From contig QVOM02000042.1 of assembly GCA_003586115.2 (NCBI GenBank), positions 73,178,113 to 73,242,112 of the forward strand: a stretch of 64,000 bases of DNA, given 5' to 3'. A program made the translations under genes and the position numbers. The DNA is from Salvator merianae. Lineage: Eukaryota; Chordata; Lepidosauria; Squamata; Teiidae. The notes below the pieces were generated by a model, which saw only the letters and a list, made by a program, of their open reading frames with translations, was not told where the DNA came from and did not search any database. The first letter of the stretch is position 1. The number at the start of each line of letters is the position of its first letter. Shown here piece after piece: positions 35,321 through 47,530 of the stretch.

Positions 35321-35485
35321 TAGGCCTCACCATGACATTGTAAGGAAACAGTGATAGTAAATATCCAATAAGTAAATAATCAAGGACTTCCCCCACTCCT
35401 TTATAAATCATACCAATCAATAGGTGCCCATGCACAAGGGGTGAAAAAGAAAACATTAGTCCATAGACATTTTGCTTGTTCACAG

Positions 35486-35536
35486 ATGCTTCCTCAACAT
35501 GCTGAAATAGCAGGAATGGGTAGTATAAGCTTTGAG
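35486..35536 (+). CDS. AMBN: AMBN coding exon 2
   Basis: Seventeen codons, MLPQHAEIAGMGSISFE, between the acceptor cttgttcacag and the donor gtatgt. It aligns with mammalian PQQSGTPGMASLSLE. The terminal S-F-E keeps the S-x-E site recognised by the FAM20C secretory kinase in SCPP proteins. Confidence 0.88.
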
Positions 35537-37284
35537 GTATGTCTATAATTTTCTCACCTGCAGAAGCAAATGAATCTCAGATAAATCCAGAGTCCTTGAG
35601 CCAGGTTCCAAGGAAAGCTTGTTCAATTAACATCTTAAAACAAGCCTTTTTTAAATTATAGTTTTTCCTGGTTTAAAAATCAATAGACCAATTAATAATT
35701 AGCTGGTGCTGTATACTTACTTCTTTGTTTATTAAAAAAAATGGCTGTAGGAGTTCAGAAAATTGCTGAAGTGCAATGTTCTACAAGAGATGGAAGAAAG
35801 GCTATGAGCAGACCCCTAGTAGGTCCACAAAAATCAACAAAGATCATCATTAGTGCAGAGGAAAGGAAGCAAAATAGAGTATTCTGAGGGGATAATAGTT
35901 GGCCATTTGTTCATAGGATCCCAAGCCTCCATGTTTCCTTCTCATGCTCACAAAACTGGCTCACTTGAGGAATTTCAGTGCATGTAGTAAAGCAAGTTGA
36001 GACAGCAATTAACACCTTGCCTTTGATTGCACCTAACTGCATTTGCCACTTTGATCTGCAGAGTGCAGTTTAGTACAAAAGTAAGTTGAGAATCATCACC
36101 TTGTCTTTTCCTTCTTCCCTCTTCACTTTGTGAGCCAGCACCAGCACCAGCCCTATCGTAGATATTTCTTTCTGATTTAGGCTCCATCCATGTAAAGATC
36201 CTCATGGGGCTGGATGGAACCAATTTATCCAAGAGCTGGCATGGAGGCAGGAGAGCTGCTGGGAAATTTGGTGAGCTTTGGAGAACATGTACTAGTTCCC
36301 TGGTCAGATATTTGGCCAGGAACTGGATATTTAATGGGAAGTTGGGCCACATACCGGGTACATGTCCTGATGTTTCAAGTGAGAATTCAGCATGGGAGTG
36401 AGGTGGTCATCCATAAGCTCCCCCATGCCAACTCCTCTGAAGGGAGAGACCTTGGAGTACTTACTCTCATGCTTCATAAATGTTACTCCTTTTATACAAA
36501 TGGGCAGGAAGTATTTCCATCTAGCACTGGGCTTGTGAATGCCCCATCCCCTGGCCAACTCTAGTTCATGTGAGTGGTCCCTTAGGCCAATTCTTCAGAT
36601 CATAGGCTGAGTCATCAACAGGACAGAAATGGGATATCTGTGCAACAGGTTCTAGCAATTCCTCTTCCATGCTTTGAGACCATGAAAAAAGTTAAGCAGT
36701 TTTGTCCAACATGATTAAGGACTAGATAGGAGATGGCCATGGAAGGTGGCTATTTTCTGCCCATTGCTCAATGCCCCCACTGTCATTATCTCCAGAAATC
36801 AGTGGTAGGTTTTTCCTAGGGCAGGGTTTAATGGTAAGGTGTCTTTGAGGGTGGTTTTACTATCCCTGAAGCTGACTGCAGGTTTGATGGAGTTGGTGAT
36901 GTGTGGTCACTACAGCCCAGGGGCCTTTTTTGGCAGTCTGGATGCAGCCTCTGTCCACACAAACTGACATCAAAGGGATGATATCATGGGGACAGAAGTG
37001 GAAATTCTGGCACAAGTCACAACTGCTTGAGATAACGGAAAAGCTGAGATAATGCCAGTCACAATCGGAAAGAAGTACTAGAACTTCAAACAAGTTTCAG
37101 GACAGGAGTTTACAGAGCATTGCCCAGCTGACACACTTTTTGGAAGTTGTTTTTCTAATGAGGGCCTTGCTGAATTTCAGGCAGAATTTCAGAACCACTG
37201 AAAGGGAGGTGTGTTAAAGGAGCTTAGTGAATTTTAGAGCAAGTGAACATTATTCCAGTTTGTTGAGGGTTTCTTCTTTTTGTG

Positions 37285-37410
37285 CTGGTCTGGTCAAACT
37301 GTGGGCCTTCAGATTTTGTTGCATTGTAACTCCCACTATTCCTTCTTATGTGTAAGATCGGCTGGAAGGGCTCATGGGAGCTATAGTCCAGCAATATCTG
37401 GAGAGTCATA
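37285..37410. repeat. small foldback repeat
   Basis: The arms cattgtaactcccactattcc and catgggagctatagtcc are the ends of a widespread amniote foldback repeat. Non-coding. Confidence 0.5.
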
Positions 37411-38698
37411 GTTCAGTCAGTCCTGTTTCAGTGCTCCTCAAGTTCCTTAGATGCACATAAAAGTCAAATGGTCAAAGTGTGATGGTCAAATACAGCTGTA
37501 GCCCCCAGCTTGAACCATGAAAGGAGTGAAAGAAGGTTGAAGATCAAATTGGAAGCCTCTCCTTGATCTCCCTGGGTGGTGTTCTAATCTGCTATCAAAC
37601 TAAGCATGTTATGTTTCCTGTTTGCATTTTATGTTTCACTTTTGAACTGGGTTATATCCAAAGTACCAACTGTGCTTAAGCTTTCCTATTGCCATCTGTG
37701 GGACCTGATTTTACACTCCCATATGACTAAACATGCATTTTAATGTAGAGCAAGAATAGAAGAACGCCACCCCACATACTCCTTTTACCCTTCTGCTCTT
37801 CTACTCACAAAGTTGTGCATAGCAGTCCTCAAAATGCATGAGTTTTGTGTATTTGTGAAGGAGGGTTTGACATCATCCCACACTATTTGCGAGTTCATAG
37901 GAGTCACAATAGCTGGTAAAACAGGCCAAAAAATCAGTGGCTTGGCAGTTCCATCAATATTCACAAATTTTGTGAAAGATGGTAGTTTTTCCAATGAAGG
38001 TCACAATTCAGTAGCACAGAAACAGGAGCTGTTAAAACTGTTACTTTGTTAAACATAGCAATGCATTCAGCCAAGCAGTCTAGATGGCCTTCCACAACAT
38101 CTGGAGGGGCTGGAAATGGTTTCTTTGACTTGATCGGGGCTTGGTCTGGGATGGAGATACAGGGACAAGGAGCCGATCTGGAGATAGGAGAGCACTGAAC
38201 AAGCATCTGAGACTTGTTTTCATCCCTCCTTGGCAGTGAGGGACCAAAAATAGACCTGAAAATTGGGTTGTAGGTGTAGGCTGTATGTGGCCCTGAATTC
38301 TGAATCTTTGACATGGGGGAAGTCATTGCTGCTGTCAAGAACCATGGCAACAGAGGCACACTGGAGGCTGCAAGGTGGGTGGGTGTCACTCAGATTAGAT
38401 AATCCACCCTATGGGGCCAGCACTGTTGATGCCAGACTTTGTGCCAGACGGTGACAGCCCCTTTCCTTAACCTGGTTGAAATTTGAAGGACAGAATTGAA
38501 TGAAATGATGCCATTTGTCATATACTTGTAGACACACATTGTAAATTACATACATGATTTAATTAAGATAATCTGTTGTGGGCACATCAAATTTAATCTG
38601 TTATTCCACTGCTTCTGCTTCCACCACTGCTGTTGTCTTTCATTTGTAATCTACTTTGGAGCCATTTGTGTTACTAAAGTCTACATACTAGGGATGGC

Positions 38699-39867
38699 TG
38701 AAAGACTTCGTAATGTTCGAATTTTGTACGAAAATGGCAATTTTTTTTTTGTTTTCATATGAAATGCGAAAAAAATTATTCTCAAAACTAATTGTGAACG
38801 TGAATGGTGAAGGTCAGCGCGACTTTCCCTTAAATTCATGACCTTCACCATTCACTCATCATCTCCCTCTTTTTTTGCCGCTGTCCTCATTTGTTGCATC
38901 GATGCCTCAAGGCACTGAGGCCTCGTGGCACAGCTGGCGTGCACCAGATGAAGTCAAGAAGGACTCTATTATGTGCTGGGCAATCCCAAGGAACTCAGAG
39001 TGACTAGTAGATTCCTGGATGGAAGGAATTCACAAGACGATTGCTCCATTTGTTGCACGAATGGAGGCCCCCTCTGCCACCTTCCATTCATCTGGGTTGC
39101 TGCACTCCCCCTCTCCTCCCTTTCCTTCCCTTCCCCTCTCCTTTCCTCCCCTTCCCCCCAAACCCCAAATTAAAGCAAAAGGAAAGGTAAAAAAAGAACA
39201 AAAAGAACTGAGAAGTGCAAAAAAGAGAACCCAAGAGAGAATCTGCAGAGAACCCAGAAAGCTGCTAGATGATACCACGACACGGAACCTACAACTCACA
39301 TCAGGGTCCAAAGAGAAAGAGCAATCCTCCTGCTCAGTCCAGTCCTCCAGAAAATTCAGCTTCATTCCAAGTGAAAAAACAAGCTCAAGGGTGCTTCGGA
39401 GCCTCTTTTATACAGTGCCCCCCCCCCCAGATTTTGAATGAAAACAGCAAATGCCAAATAGAATACCTGTTTCCCTGGTAGCAAGGATGGAATAAAATTA
39501 AACAGGGCACCCAATAAGCCACCGAAGAAGTCACTCAAAATCCAAAGACCAATCTCTGATACCAAGACACAAGCCAATAAGAAATAATTTCTGATCCATT
39601 CAATTGCCAAAGAAAAATGCAGGTGCATGCGTATGCACACAGAAAGAATAGGGGGAGGCAGGGTGTGGGTGGAGTACGTATTGTGTTTTCGGAGAAATAA
39701 CATTGCTTTTTAAAAATAATTAACCTGTCGTTCATTTTTACGAAGATTTTCGCAACGAAAACGAAGCTGGTTGTTTTCGCGCATGGGGTTTTCGTGCGAA
39801 AAGGAAGCTTCGGGGCTTCATTTCGTTGTGAAATGAACAGCAAAAAATTCTTTCGTGCACAAGCCTA
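38699..39867. mobile_element. hAT-like element, TSD CTACATAC
   Basis: It begins TAGGGATGGCTGAAAGACTT and ends gtgcacaagccta, with a perfect 8-bp duplication CTACATAC at 38691-38698 and 39868-39875. The ends share cttcg/cgaaaa motifs with the element at 3713, so the two are related. At 1169 bp it has no transposase frame. The proline- and serine-rich open frames at 39019-39441 are part of it. Confidence 0.85.
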
Positions 39868-40505
39868 CTACATACAAATACTGGAAATAAAGAAGCCAAA
39901 TAGTAAATAATGCATAAAAGGAGAAGCGGCAAGGCTCAAGTTTGCTAATCTGTTATAATGATCAGTCATTTAAATGTGAGCTGCAATCCTCACTTTTGCT
40001 GTGTAGTCCGCTTGTCTGGGGAAAGCATTTTTTTGTAAAGGGACCAGGCAACCATAATACAAATAATTCTGAATTTCAGTTGAAAGGAACGGAAGCTGGC
40101 AGTGGGGCTAGAGAACTATTTAATGCCCGTATTGTAAATCCCTGAAATTGGCTGGACATTTTTAGAAGCAGAATATGGCCAGAAAGACATTCAATTTCAT
40201 CCAGCAGAGTTCTTCTTATGCTTTTTTGATGGATGCTTTGCAGACCAGCTGCCCTAAGGGCCTGATTAAGGTGCCTTTACTATGTAATGGCAATTCAGCT
40301 TTTATCTTACTAACATCCAGCAACTTCTGAATTGTTGGTGTTGGTGCTCTTCTGCTTCTTTTACTCTTCTGCTTCTTTTACTCTTTGACCTAGAGCTTAG
40401 AACCAGTTTTGTGCTAATTTATTATAACATCAGAAATGGATCTTAACTTAACAAAAGAAATTCAAAGAAAGGAAAACAGCTGATATAAAAACTTTTTTTT
40501 TTCAG

Positions 40506-40553
40506 ACAATGAGACAATTTGGGAGTCCAAATATGCCAAATGCACTCTCTCAG
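40506..40553 (+). CDS. AMBN: AMBN coding exon 3
   Basis: Sixteen codons, TMRQFGSPNMPNALSQ, between the acceptor ttttttttcag and the donor gtaatc. Mammalian ameloblastin has TMRQLGSLQ.LNTLSQ at this place. Confidence 0.92.
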
Positions 40554-41605
40554 GTAATCACATCTAACGTTCAATACTCCCCTTTGTAAGATTTTCTAAA
40601 TAAAGCTAATTATAATATATGTACATGCTCACCAGGGACTATTTGGGCTCCCCTTCATCAGCTACACAAGCTTCAGTTTAGTGATATGGTGGAATCCTGC
40701 AGCTGAGTGCAACTGATGGATGGAGGTTGGAATCCACCGAGCATACATATTGTGCAAATATTGTACAAGCTACAGTCAATGCCATGTGGCTGATGCTCAG
40801 AGTCTGTAAAAACTTCATTAACTATGAGCGGGCATTGTGTGATAAGTGCTTAGCAGCACAAAAATTCAGCTCCCTCCAAAAATGGCTGCTCTTTTAGAAA
40901 CACTAAAGTGCTGTGGCCAAAAGATATTGTGAAAGTAAATCAGGAGAGAGAAAAAAGAGACACAGTTCTTCCACAAGGTGACACATATGTGCCAAGAAGT
41001 GAATCACAATGAGCTTAGTGGGGCTTTCTCCCAATTATGTCAGCATAGCATTACAAACTTAGCTTCAGTTAATTTGTTCAATTGTTTTCTTGGATTCAGG
41101 TCAGCTTAGTTTCCAGCAAGCTGGCTTGTGTGATGAATTGACTGCATTTAGACAGAAATTCATCCTGATTTTAAAGAACTCACGGATTACAAAAGTCTTT
41201 GGTGGATACTATTTTTTTTAATCAAGAAGAGCTTTTTTAATTTGTCTATTGGATAGATGTATGTTTTATTTACTGATTTAAATTTGTATTGGTTCTATTT
41301 TTTTACTCATTTGTAAGCTATCTTGAAGGCTCCATCAGTAAAATGGAAGCATAATTACACCTTTTCCCTCCTCTTCTGCTTCTTTCTTTCTAACTAAATT
41401 TATGAGTGTATTATCAAGCAGAAAATAATTGGACATGTAAGCAAAACAGAAGAAATTGGAAAACCATTTTGAAATATACATTATTTATGAATTACTTTTG
41501 GTAGCCAAATAGTGTCTTGAATTCTCCTTGAGCTTTTGAGAACTTTAAAATCTGAATCATAGCTATAACATAAAATAAATGTAATTATTTATACTATTTC
41601 CTCAG
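40554..41605 (+). other. AMBN: AMBN intron after coding exon 3
   Basis: A 1.05-kb intron with no recognised repeat or gene. Confidence 0.7.
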
Positions 41606-41710
41606 CCTTACCCTTATGCAGATCTATTTCATTCCATGTGGATGCACAACTTTTTTCGACCACATTCATCATATTGGATAAGGATACCTCAACAGCAAGA
41701 AAATCAACAG
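41606..41710 (+). CDS. AMBN: AMBN coding exon 4
   Basis: Thirty-five codons from PYPYADLFHSMWMHNFF through RPHSSYWIRIPQQQENQQ, after ttcctcag and before gtatgc. It aligns with the mammalian block ending SLWMHGLLPPHSSLPWMRP...QQ. The mammalian YSRYGF sequence, which fits a Y-x-x-Y-x-F self-assembly motif, is replaced by YPYADLF and lacks that exact spacing. Confidence 0.92.
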
Positions 41711-42044
41711 GTATGCCCTTTGGAATTTGTACAAAACCAGAAAAAGTAAAATGTAAAGACAACCAAGACAATTTAAATTTAATTGTTAAATTAATTCACC
41801 AAATTATTCACAGCAGAAAGCCAGAGCCTAAATCACTATGCCTGTGATTTTATTTTTAAGGAATACACATATGTGGGCAAATTATTTTATGGAGAATTTC
41901 AGGACCTTCTTAAGTACACACCTCTTGTCATAAACATATTGTTATACTTTTTTACCTATCAGATTAGGACAACTGAACGATCTCTATCACAATATGAAGG
42001 AGCTCCTCCAAAAGTATTTTTAGTGATTTTACTGAAGTCAGACT

Positions 42045-42810
42045 TTGGGACATAAGTTTAATATCCTTATAGCAGCTCCTATGGGTGCAAAAGCATATGA
42101 GAGGACCTTCTCTGTGGTAGTCCACAGGCTGTGGAAAGATCTCTTCTCTGAGGGCCTGTTTGCACTGGCTCACTCCCATATGCTCACTGGACAAGCCTGT
42201 CCCACAGCCTCGCTGCTTCAGCATTCAGGAGCATTTATGACTGCTTCTGGATGCTACTAGCTGTGGACCACAAAAATGTGTTCCACAGCTTGACCGGGAG
42301 CAGCTGGATGACTCCCAGTCAGCAGCATTCACCCTCTTCCAGGTGTAAATGCTGTGATAGGGTGGTGCAGCTGTGGCTGTGCAGTCACAGGCCATGTCCT
42401 GATTGCCATGACAATGACTGGGTTTTCTCTTGTTTGCTGTTAACAGCAGTCAGACTGGCCATCACACATCAAGTGCTGGTAGCCCAGTATGAGGCTGTGT
42501 GAGCCCTCAAAGTGTAGATGGTTGCCATGCCACTGAGTCTTTTCCAGCCTAGAATGGTATTGATATACTATTCCAGACTGTAAAGTGCAAACAGGCTTTA
42601 AGGTGCATCTATCTCCCTTGCTGTACTGTATATATTTATACAGGGGTGAAGATGCCCCTCTTTACCCTAGCTTTTGGTTGAAGAAATAGCTTTTTCTCCT
42701 TTTCCACGTACTGTTGTATGAGGTTTTAGTCAGTCCATTTTAAATTGTGTTTGATATTGGTTTTAATTGCAACCTACCCTGAGACGTTTGGACATAGAAA
42801 ATGGAAAAAT

Positions 42811-42812
<2 letters not shown>
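42045..42812 (+). mobile_element. CR1/L2-like LINE 3' fragment, split
   Basis: The translation around 42080-42145, GAKAYERTFSVVVHRLWKDLF, resembles the C-terminal RAFSVAAPRLWN block of L2/CR1-clade LINEs. After the TIR element at 42152-42598 the 3' region resumes and ends with ttgcaacctaccctgagacg and an A-rich tail that runs into the AT microsatellite. Class assignment is from recalled motifs. Confidence 0.6.
42152..42598. mobile_element. non-autonomous TIR element inside a LINE
   Basis: Left GGGCCTGTTTGCACTGG and right (reverse) AAGCCTGTTTGCACTTTAC. The 3-bp flanks are TGA and TAA, a near match. The interior is shared with 1998, 54051 and 56690 (ctactagctgtgga, agcagctggatg, ttttccagcctagaatggta). 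Confidence 0.72.
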
Positions 42813-42855
<43 letters not shown>

Positions 42856-42891
42856 TATATCTGTATATACACGCACACACATATATATATA
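42813..42891. repeat. (TA)n/(CA)n microsatellite
   Basis: A TA run (42813-42845) passes into mixed CA/TA repeats. It starts at the A-rich tail of the LINE fragment. Confidence 0.95.
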
Positions 42892-43179
42892 AAGTCCATG
42901 TGTGCATGTGTGATGGCCACATCCAGGTATTTCACCATCTTCTTGGGACCTCACACATGCATGGTGACCAGAGCTATGATGCCGCCTCCAGCTACAAGGT
43001 AAGTAATAGCACTATTTCGTGAAAACCTGCCATCAGAGTCAGGTTTTCCCGAAGTAGACTTTCTTGCATTTGTGGGGGGGGATACAGCATAGCTGCAGCG
43101 GGGTTACCACAGATATGCATGACAATCCCACCATAGCGACACCATAATGGCACTATATTCCTCCCATGTGGGCAGGGCC
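42892..43179. mobile_element. fragment of the second TIR family
   Basis: It shares aaggtaagtaatag, accacagatatg and caatcccaccatag with the element at 22062-22489 and ends at ggcagggcc. The left end is missing. Confidence 0.55.
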
Positions 43180-43559
43180 TAAGAATCAATAAGAAAATGC
43201 AATAGTTCTAAAATAAGGAAATTATTGCAATCCTATACATATTCCCTATAACATTGCTAAACACAATAGAACTTAATTCTTTCTAAATCTGTAGGCCCAG
43301 TATTGTGTTTTAAGGCATGACCTTGAAGCATATTGCAACAAAACTGGTTTTTAACTAACTTTTTTTCTATATTATATATTGAATTCTTAATCAAAGACAT
43401 ATTGATCTTGAATGTAAAGATTAAGGCAAGGATGTTCTTCATCAGCTATTGCTCTGGAAAAATGTATACGCTATGCTTTTGAATGTCTCATCTTGGACAT
43501 TTATTTATAAATACTTTGTCCTTTTCTTTCTCAATGCTCGCTCTGCCATCTCTCTGCAG

Positions 43560-43772
43560 TATGAATACAGCTTGCCTATACACCCTCCACCACTGCCCTC
43601 CCAGCAAACACCCACCATACTACAGCAGGGAGGGAAACAAAGTAATCCTCACCATCAATTCACTCCACCACAGCAAGTCCAACTCAAACAATATAACATA
43701 CCATTCCAGCAGCCAGAAGGAAACCAACCAGTAGTTAAACAGCTACAGCCATCAGGCAGACGAAATGTACAG
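43560..43772 (+). CDS. AMBN: AMBN coding exon 5 (YEYSLP block)
   Basis: Seventy-one codons from YEYSLPIHPPPLPSQQ onward, after ctctctgcag and before gtcagt. The first 15 residues are almost identical to mammalian ameloblastin (YEYSLPVHPPPLPSQ). The rest is Gln/Pro-rich and diverged, ending PSGRRNVQ. The exon corresponds to mammalian exon 5, whose start can be removed by alternative splicing in mammals; that cannot be judged here. Confidence 0.95.
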
Positions 43773-44180
43773 GTCAGTTTCATGAATGGATGATCTATAA
43801 ATTCCAAACTCTGTAGAACTTTAGAGATTCCTATGCTTGCAGCAGGGAGTCCTGGATTTGGGACTAGGCCAAGATTCTGCTTCTAGCACAGAAAGGAGTA
43901 TTGGCGTAATGATGTAGCAACCTACCCTGGGATTTACAGGCAGTACAAAATCTCTGAATTGTACAGAATAAGGTTGTACAATAGGTGCATAATTTTAAAA
44001 TGTCATTTGCTCTATTTGTTCGAAATATTATTTTCTTTCTATGCAAGGCAGAGAGTAAATCACTGAAAAGGAAATGAATTTATGTTACGGTGGCCAGATG
44101 TGTGTAGGACAGTCTTCTTTTTTGCCCTCTGTAGAATAGCAGTAGACATCCTCTCCAGCCCAAATCCAGTAAAAGCTAAA

Positions 44181-44339
44181 GGGTAATTCTGCACTGGCTG
44201 GTATACTTGGTCAGCAATTGCCTCCTTTCTGCATGTCGGTGTGGTCTAAGGAAGGCCCCACCCAAAGCACAGAAGGGAAGCTCCTAGTACTCTTGCTGAT
44301 CTGGTATACCAGGCAGTGTGGAATTGCTCAAAGAGGCCT
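44181..44339. mobile_element. 159-bp palindromic TIR element, TSD AAA
   Basis: Ends GGGTAATTCTGCACTGGCTG and (reverse) GAGCAATTCCACACTGCCTG, with AAA at 44178-44180 and 44340-44342. The inverted arms extend to a shared ggtatac motif. Non-coding. Confidence 0.75.
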
Positions 44340-45471
44340 TAGAAGGGAAAATTCTCCATCCTTTTGTTTCCTCCCTCCCAATGTTTAGCACACATAGATA
44401 GATGTCTCCTATAGTGGACTGCCAGTTTTCTTTTCTTCAGTTCCTCATATTTTATTTCCTGGTAAGTTATTTGCCCTCTCAAATATTTGTTTCATTTGCC
44501 CAATATTCTCATTTGTTGTCACATATAACCTGGGCTTCCTCCAGACATTGCTTACTTATTTTACTTATAGTGAAATAAGTGACATCTGGATGTAGTTCTA
44601 TACTCTTCAACATGTCCTGGAATAATCAGAACAATAAATTCCTATGCCTTTAACATCTGCCTCTCAAGATCAAGCAGATCTAGGTGTGTGCTGGCTCATG
44701 TAAGGAGTGAGGGGTGGAGTCAAGTAGCAATTGGGTAGCCTCCTATTCCTTGCAATGGGTGAACTGAGCTTCCATTCACAGAGGTTCTGTGCCAGGTTGA
44801 CACTGAAATGCTATCTTTTTCAGTTGCTGCTTTGCCACTCCTCCCATATGAATTAAAGGTACCAATTTGGGGTGGTGATGGTGTCCTGATCATGTTGGAG
44901 GGCATGTGAAACACTGTATCCCTACTTCCATTCTGTAATGGACAAAAGAAACATACAGGATTGCCCATCACAACATATTTCATACCAGTTATTAAAGTTA
45001 AGGAGGGAGGAAAACCAAACTGAGGGCTGTTTGGGTTGTAACTGAAAAGAGCCTCTTAGTGAGGGAGAGCACACAAGACTTTGATTATCATTTAGAATAG
45101 AGTGTCAAAAATTATATGGTCACAGTTTCTCCAAAATGGTCATTTAAATTCTGGTAGTTATGTGTTCACATATGAAAATTAGTGTCTTTTCTGGCCATCT
45201 TAGTTCCAAGACAAGACCCTGTATATAATGTTATGGACTATCTGCTGGCGTGTGGCCTGCTTCTCTGAACATACTTCAGTATCCTAGTACAACTTTCGAA
45301 CATCAGCATACTAATGGAAAATTGACATCCTAAGTCAATTTTATTGTCAAGGGATTTGTAGGACTGGTACCAAGTCAGTAAAGCCTGTTATCCTCATGAA
45401 CCACACTGTTTCTCTTCTTAACTCTCCTGATTTCCAAAATTAGCTCCAAACTCTAGATGTAGGGCTTTTTC

Positions 45472-45952
45472 ACACCTACTTGGGAGACAGTTCCAGGGGG
45501 ACTGCAGGAATTCTGTGTTTGCACCAATTCACTGTACCTCTCCCTGAGGCATCCCAACCCGTTCCCGGGGCTTACCTGTTCTAGACTGCTTAAACACTGT
45601 CCATAAGCTATCCCACAGCACCAGGAATGGTGTGTCCACAACACTTCTGGTATGCGAGGCAAGAGGCCTTTAGCTTCGGACCTTTAAGGTTTGAAGGTCT
45701 GAACCTCAAGGCTTGTCCCACCCTCATGCACTGGATGCAACTTCCCCTTGCCCAAATGTGGCGGGGGTGGGTGGGGCATCCAACATCACAATGTTCCACC
45801 AGGAACAGATGAGGAAGGCTTGCTGTTTGCATTGCTAGAGTAGCCAGACAGGGATGGGGCTGTTCCAGCAGTGACCATTTCTATGCTTCACTGGCCAGGA
45901 ATTGTCTGCAAAGACAACTCCTAACAGATAAATGTGGACCTGTCTGCATTTT
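45472..45952. mobile_element. non-autonomous TIR element (third family)
   Basis: Left end GGGCTTTTTCACACCTAC. The interior matches the reverse strand of 29485-29962, and the right end near ggacctgtctgcattt is approximate. Confidence 0.6.
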
Positions 45953-46472
45953 GAGAATGTCTCTTTCCAGTTATCAGTTTCAGTTCTATCCAAGATTCTG
46001 GTTAAGGCAAAACTCTTGTGTTGTGTTATAAGATGCTTGTTTAAGGTGCTATTTGACTAATTCAGTCAACTAACAGAAACCAGGATCACAAAACCCAGTG
46101 TTTTCTTGTCTTTAGAATGCACTAGTTTTAACAACATCCACTTTAGGATAATTTTTGCTTATTCTTACGTTGCAGTTCTGGACCTTTTGTAATTACACCA
46201 AATTCTCAAACCCTAATGATAAGAGCATGAAAGGCTGTATTTTAAAACCCTGTCTTCTGACTATGTCAAACTGATTTCCTATTGCATATAAAATTTATAA
46301 GATACAGTAGAAACTTCATGGAATTACACATTTCCTTACCATACCAGATGCAAAAGATGATTTCAATAGAACCCAGTCCTAGAAATATATAAAACATAAA
46401 ACTCTTCCTTACTCATTTTTATTTACTTAATGTTTGTTAACAACATGATTTTATATTTATTTATTTATTTAG

Positions 46473-46514
46473 TTACCAGCTGTACAAGAATACTCAGGAA
46501 CGTTAGATCAGAGA
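46473..46514 (+). CDS. AMBN: AMBN coding exon 6
   Basis: Fourteen codons, LPAVQEYSGTLDQR, after ttatttatttag and before gtgagt. It probably corresponds to the short exons of mammals that begin LPG(V/M)DF, but identity is weak. Phase 0 at both ends supports it. Confidence 0.8.
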
Positions 46515-46637
46515 GTGAGTATATATTTTTATTTCACATTTCCTTGAATATCTTTCCATTAGAATCTATAAACAAAGGTGATCTTTTAAATACAACAAAT
46601 GCTTTTATTTTAAAAGGAAGATACATAAATACATTGG

Positions 46638-47053
46638 GGGCCTTTTAACACTTACCCTTTTAATAATTATCCCATTCTAAGGTGGAATGGACCACACAGT
46701 GTGGACATCAGCAGCACTGTGGGGTCCTAGGTCCCCACCGGAATCCAGCTACTTGCTTTTGTGGTGCAAATGCTGGTAGCCATGCCTGTTCCTTACCATG
46801 GCTGGCATAGCGATTGGCAGCCCCAATGAGCTGACCACCACACTGGTCTGGTTACTGTGATGCCAGGTAAGTGGGGATGCACCTTACCAGGAGATGACTA
46901 TCACCTCCCAGTAAGGTTGTGGAGCACTAATTAGGTAGCTGTGATGAAGAACAGCTGTAGCCCACTCCCAGTCACTTGGGCCTCCACAAGGCACAGATAC
47001 ACTTGGCTAGCAAGCATGCTTGATGCTTGTTAGCAGCAAGTGCAAACAGGCCC
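46638..47053. mobile_element. non-autonomous TIR element
   Basis: Ends GGGCCTTTTAACACTTACC and (reverse) GGGCCTGTTTGCACTTGC. It belongs with 19052 and 28195. No clear 3-bp duplication (TGG versus AGA). Confidence 0.7.
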
Positions 47054-47109
47054 AGAGGGTCTGGTATTGCAGAACTGTATGAGCTATGATGATTCTCAGC
47101 TTCATCCAG

Positions 47110-47530
47110 TAACTGAGACCCTTTCTGCACTTATCTCTCTGTAGTCCAAACCAGTGGGTCTGGACCAGCCAAGCCTGTTTGTTCAGACCACAGAGAAGTG
47201 TGATCTGGAACAACACTATCTGCACAACAGTACTGATCCAGACCAGCTCCCGACCAGTCCTGAAGCTGACATGAGCATTGGGCTCACCTCCCAGGACTTT
47301 GAATGAATGTTCCTAGCCTTGGAGTCATTGGAGGGCCCATTTCAGTGCTGTGCTTTGGTGTGCTGATGAAATGGATTCCCTGATAATCCCAAACATGGGA
47401 GGTGTGCCTTCTGAATACCTCCGTGTTCTGAGCTAGATCCTGCTGTCCTTCCAGTAGAACTATTTACACAGGTCTACCAGCAACCCTGATGAGGGCCACC
47501 CTGAACAAGATTACACTCTGAACAGTATAG
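47110..47530. mobile_element. TIR element of the fourth family, right end unclear
   Basis: Starts ccctttctgcactta. The interior carries aaaccagtgggtctggacca and ggtgtgctgatgaaatgga, shared with 30314 and 50641. The right terminus was not resolved. Confidence 0.6.

Larger units (their letters stand above)
33739..35485 (+). other. AMBN: AMBN intron after coding exon 1
   Basis: Contains a TATC microsatellite at 33877-33929 and a small foldback repeat at about 35224-35320. No other exon was found. Confidence 0.7.
35537..40505 (+). other. AMBN: AMBN intron after coding exon 2
   Basis: A 5-kb intron holding a hAT-like element (38699-39867) and a foldback repeat (37285-37410). A short 18-bp tandem repeat (ctcttctgcttctttta) lies near 40348. 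Open frames in this intron have no family resemblance. Confidence 0.7.
41711..43559 (+). other. AMBN: AMBN intron after coding exon 4
   Basis: Filled largely by repeats: an L2-like LINE fragment split by a TIR element, an AT/AC microsatellite, and a fragment of the second TIR family. Confidence 0.7.
43773..46472 (+). other. AMBN: AMBN intron after coding exon 5
   Basis: Contains a 159-bp TIR element (44181), a 60-bp hairpin (44537-44597, ccagacattgcttactta with its reverse complement), and a third-family TIR element (45472). Confidence 0.7.

Noticed and set aside
39019..39441. 140-residue Ser/Pro/Lys-rich frame
   Set aside because: It is within the hAT-like element bounded by perfect 8-bp duplications; no domain was recognised.
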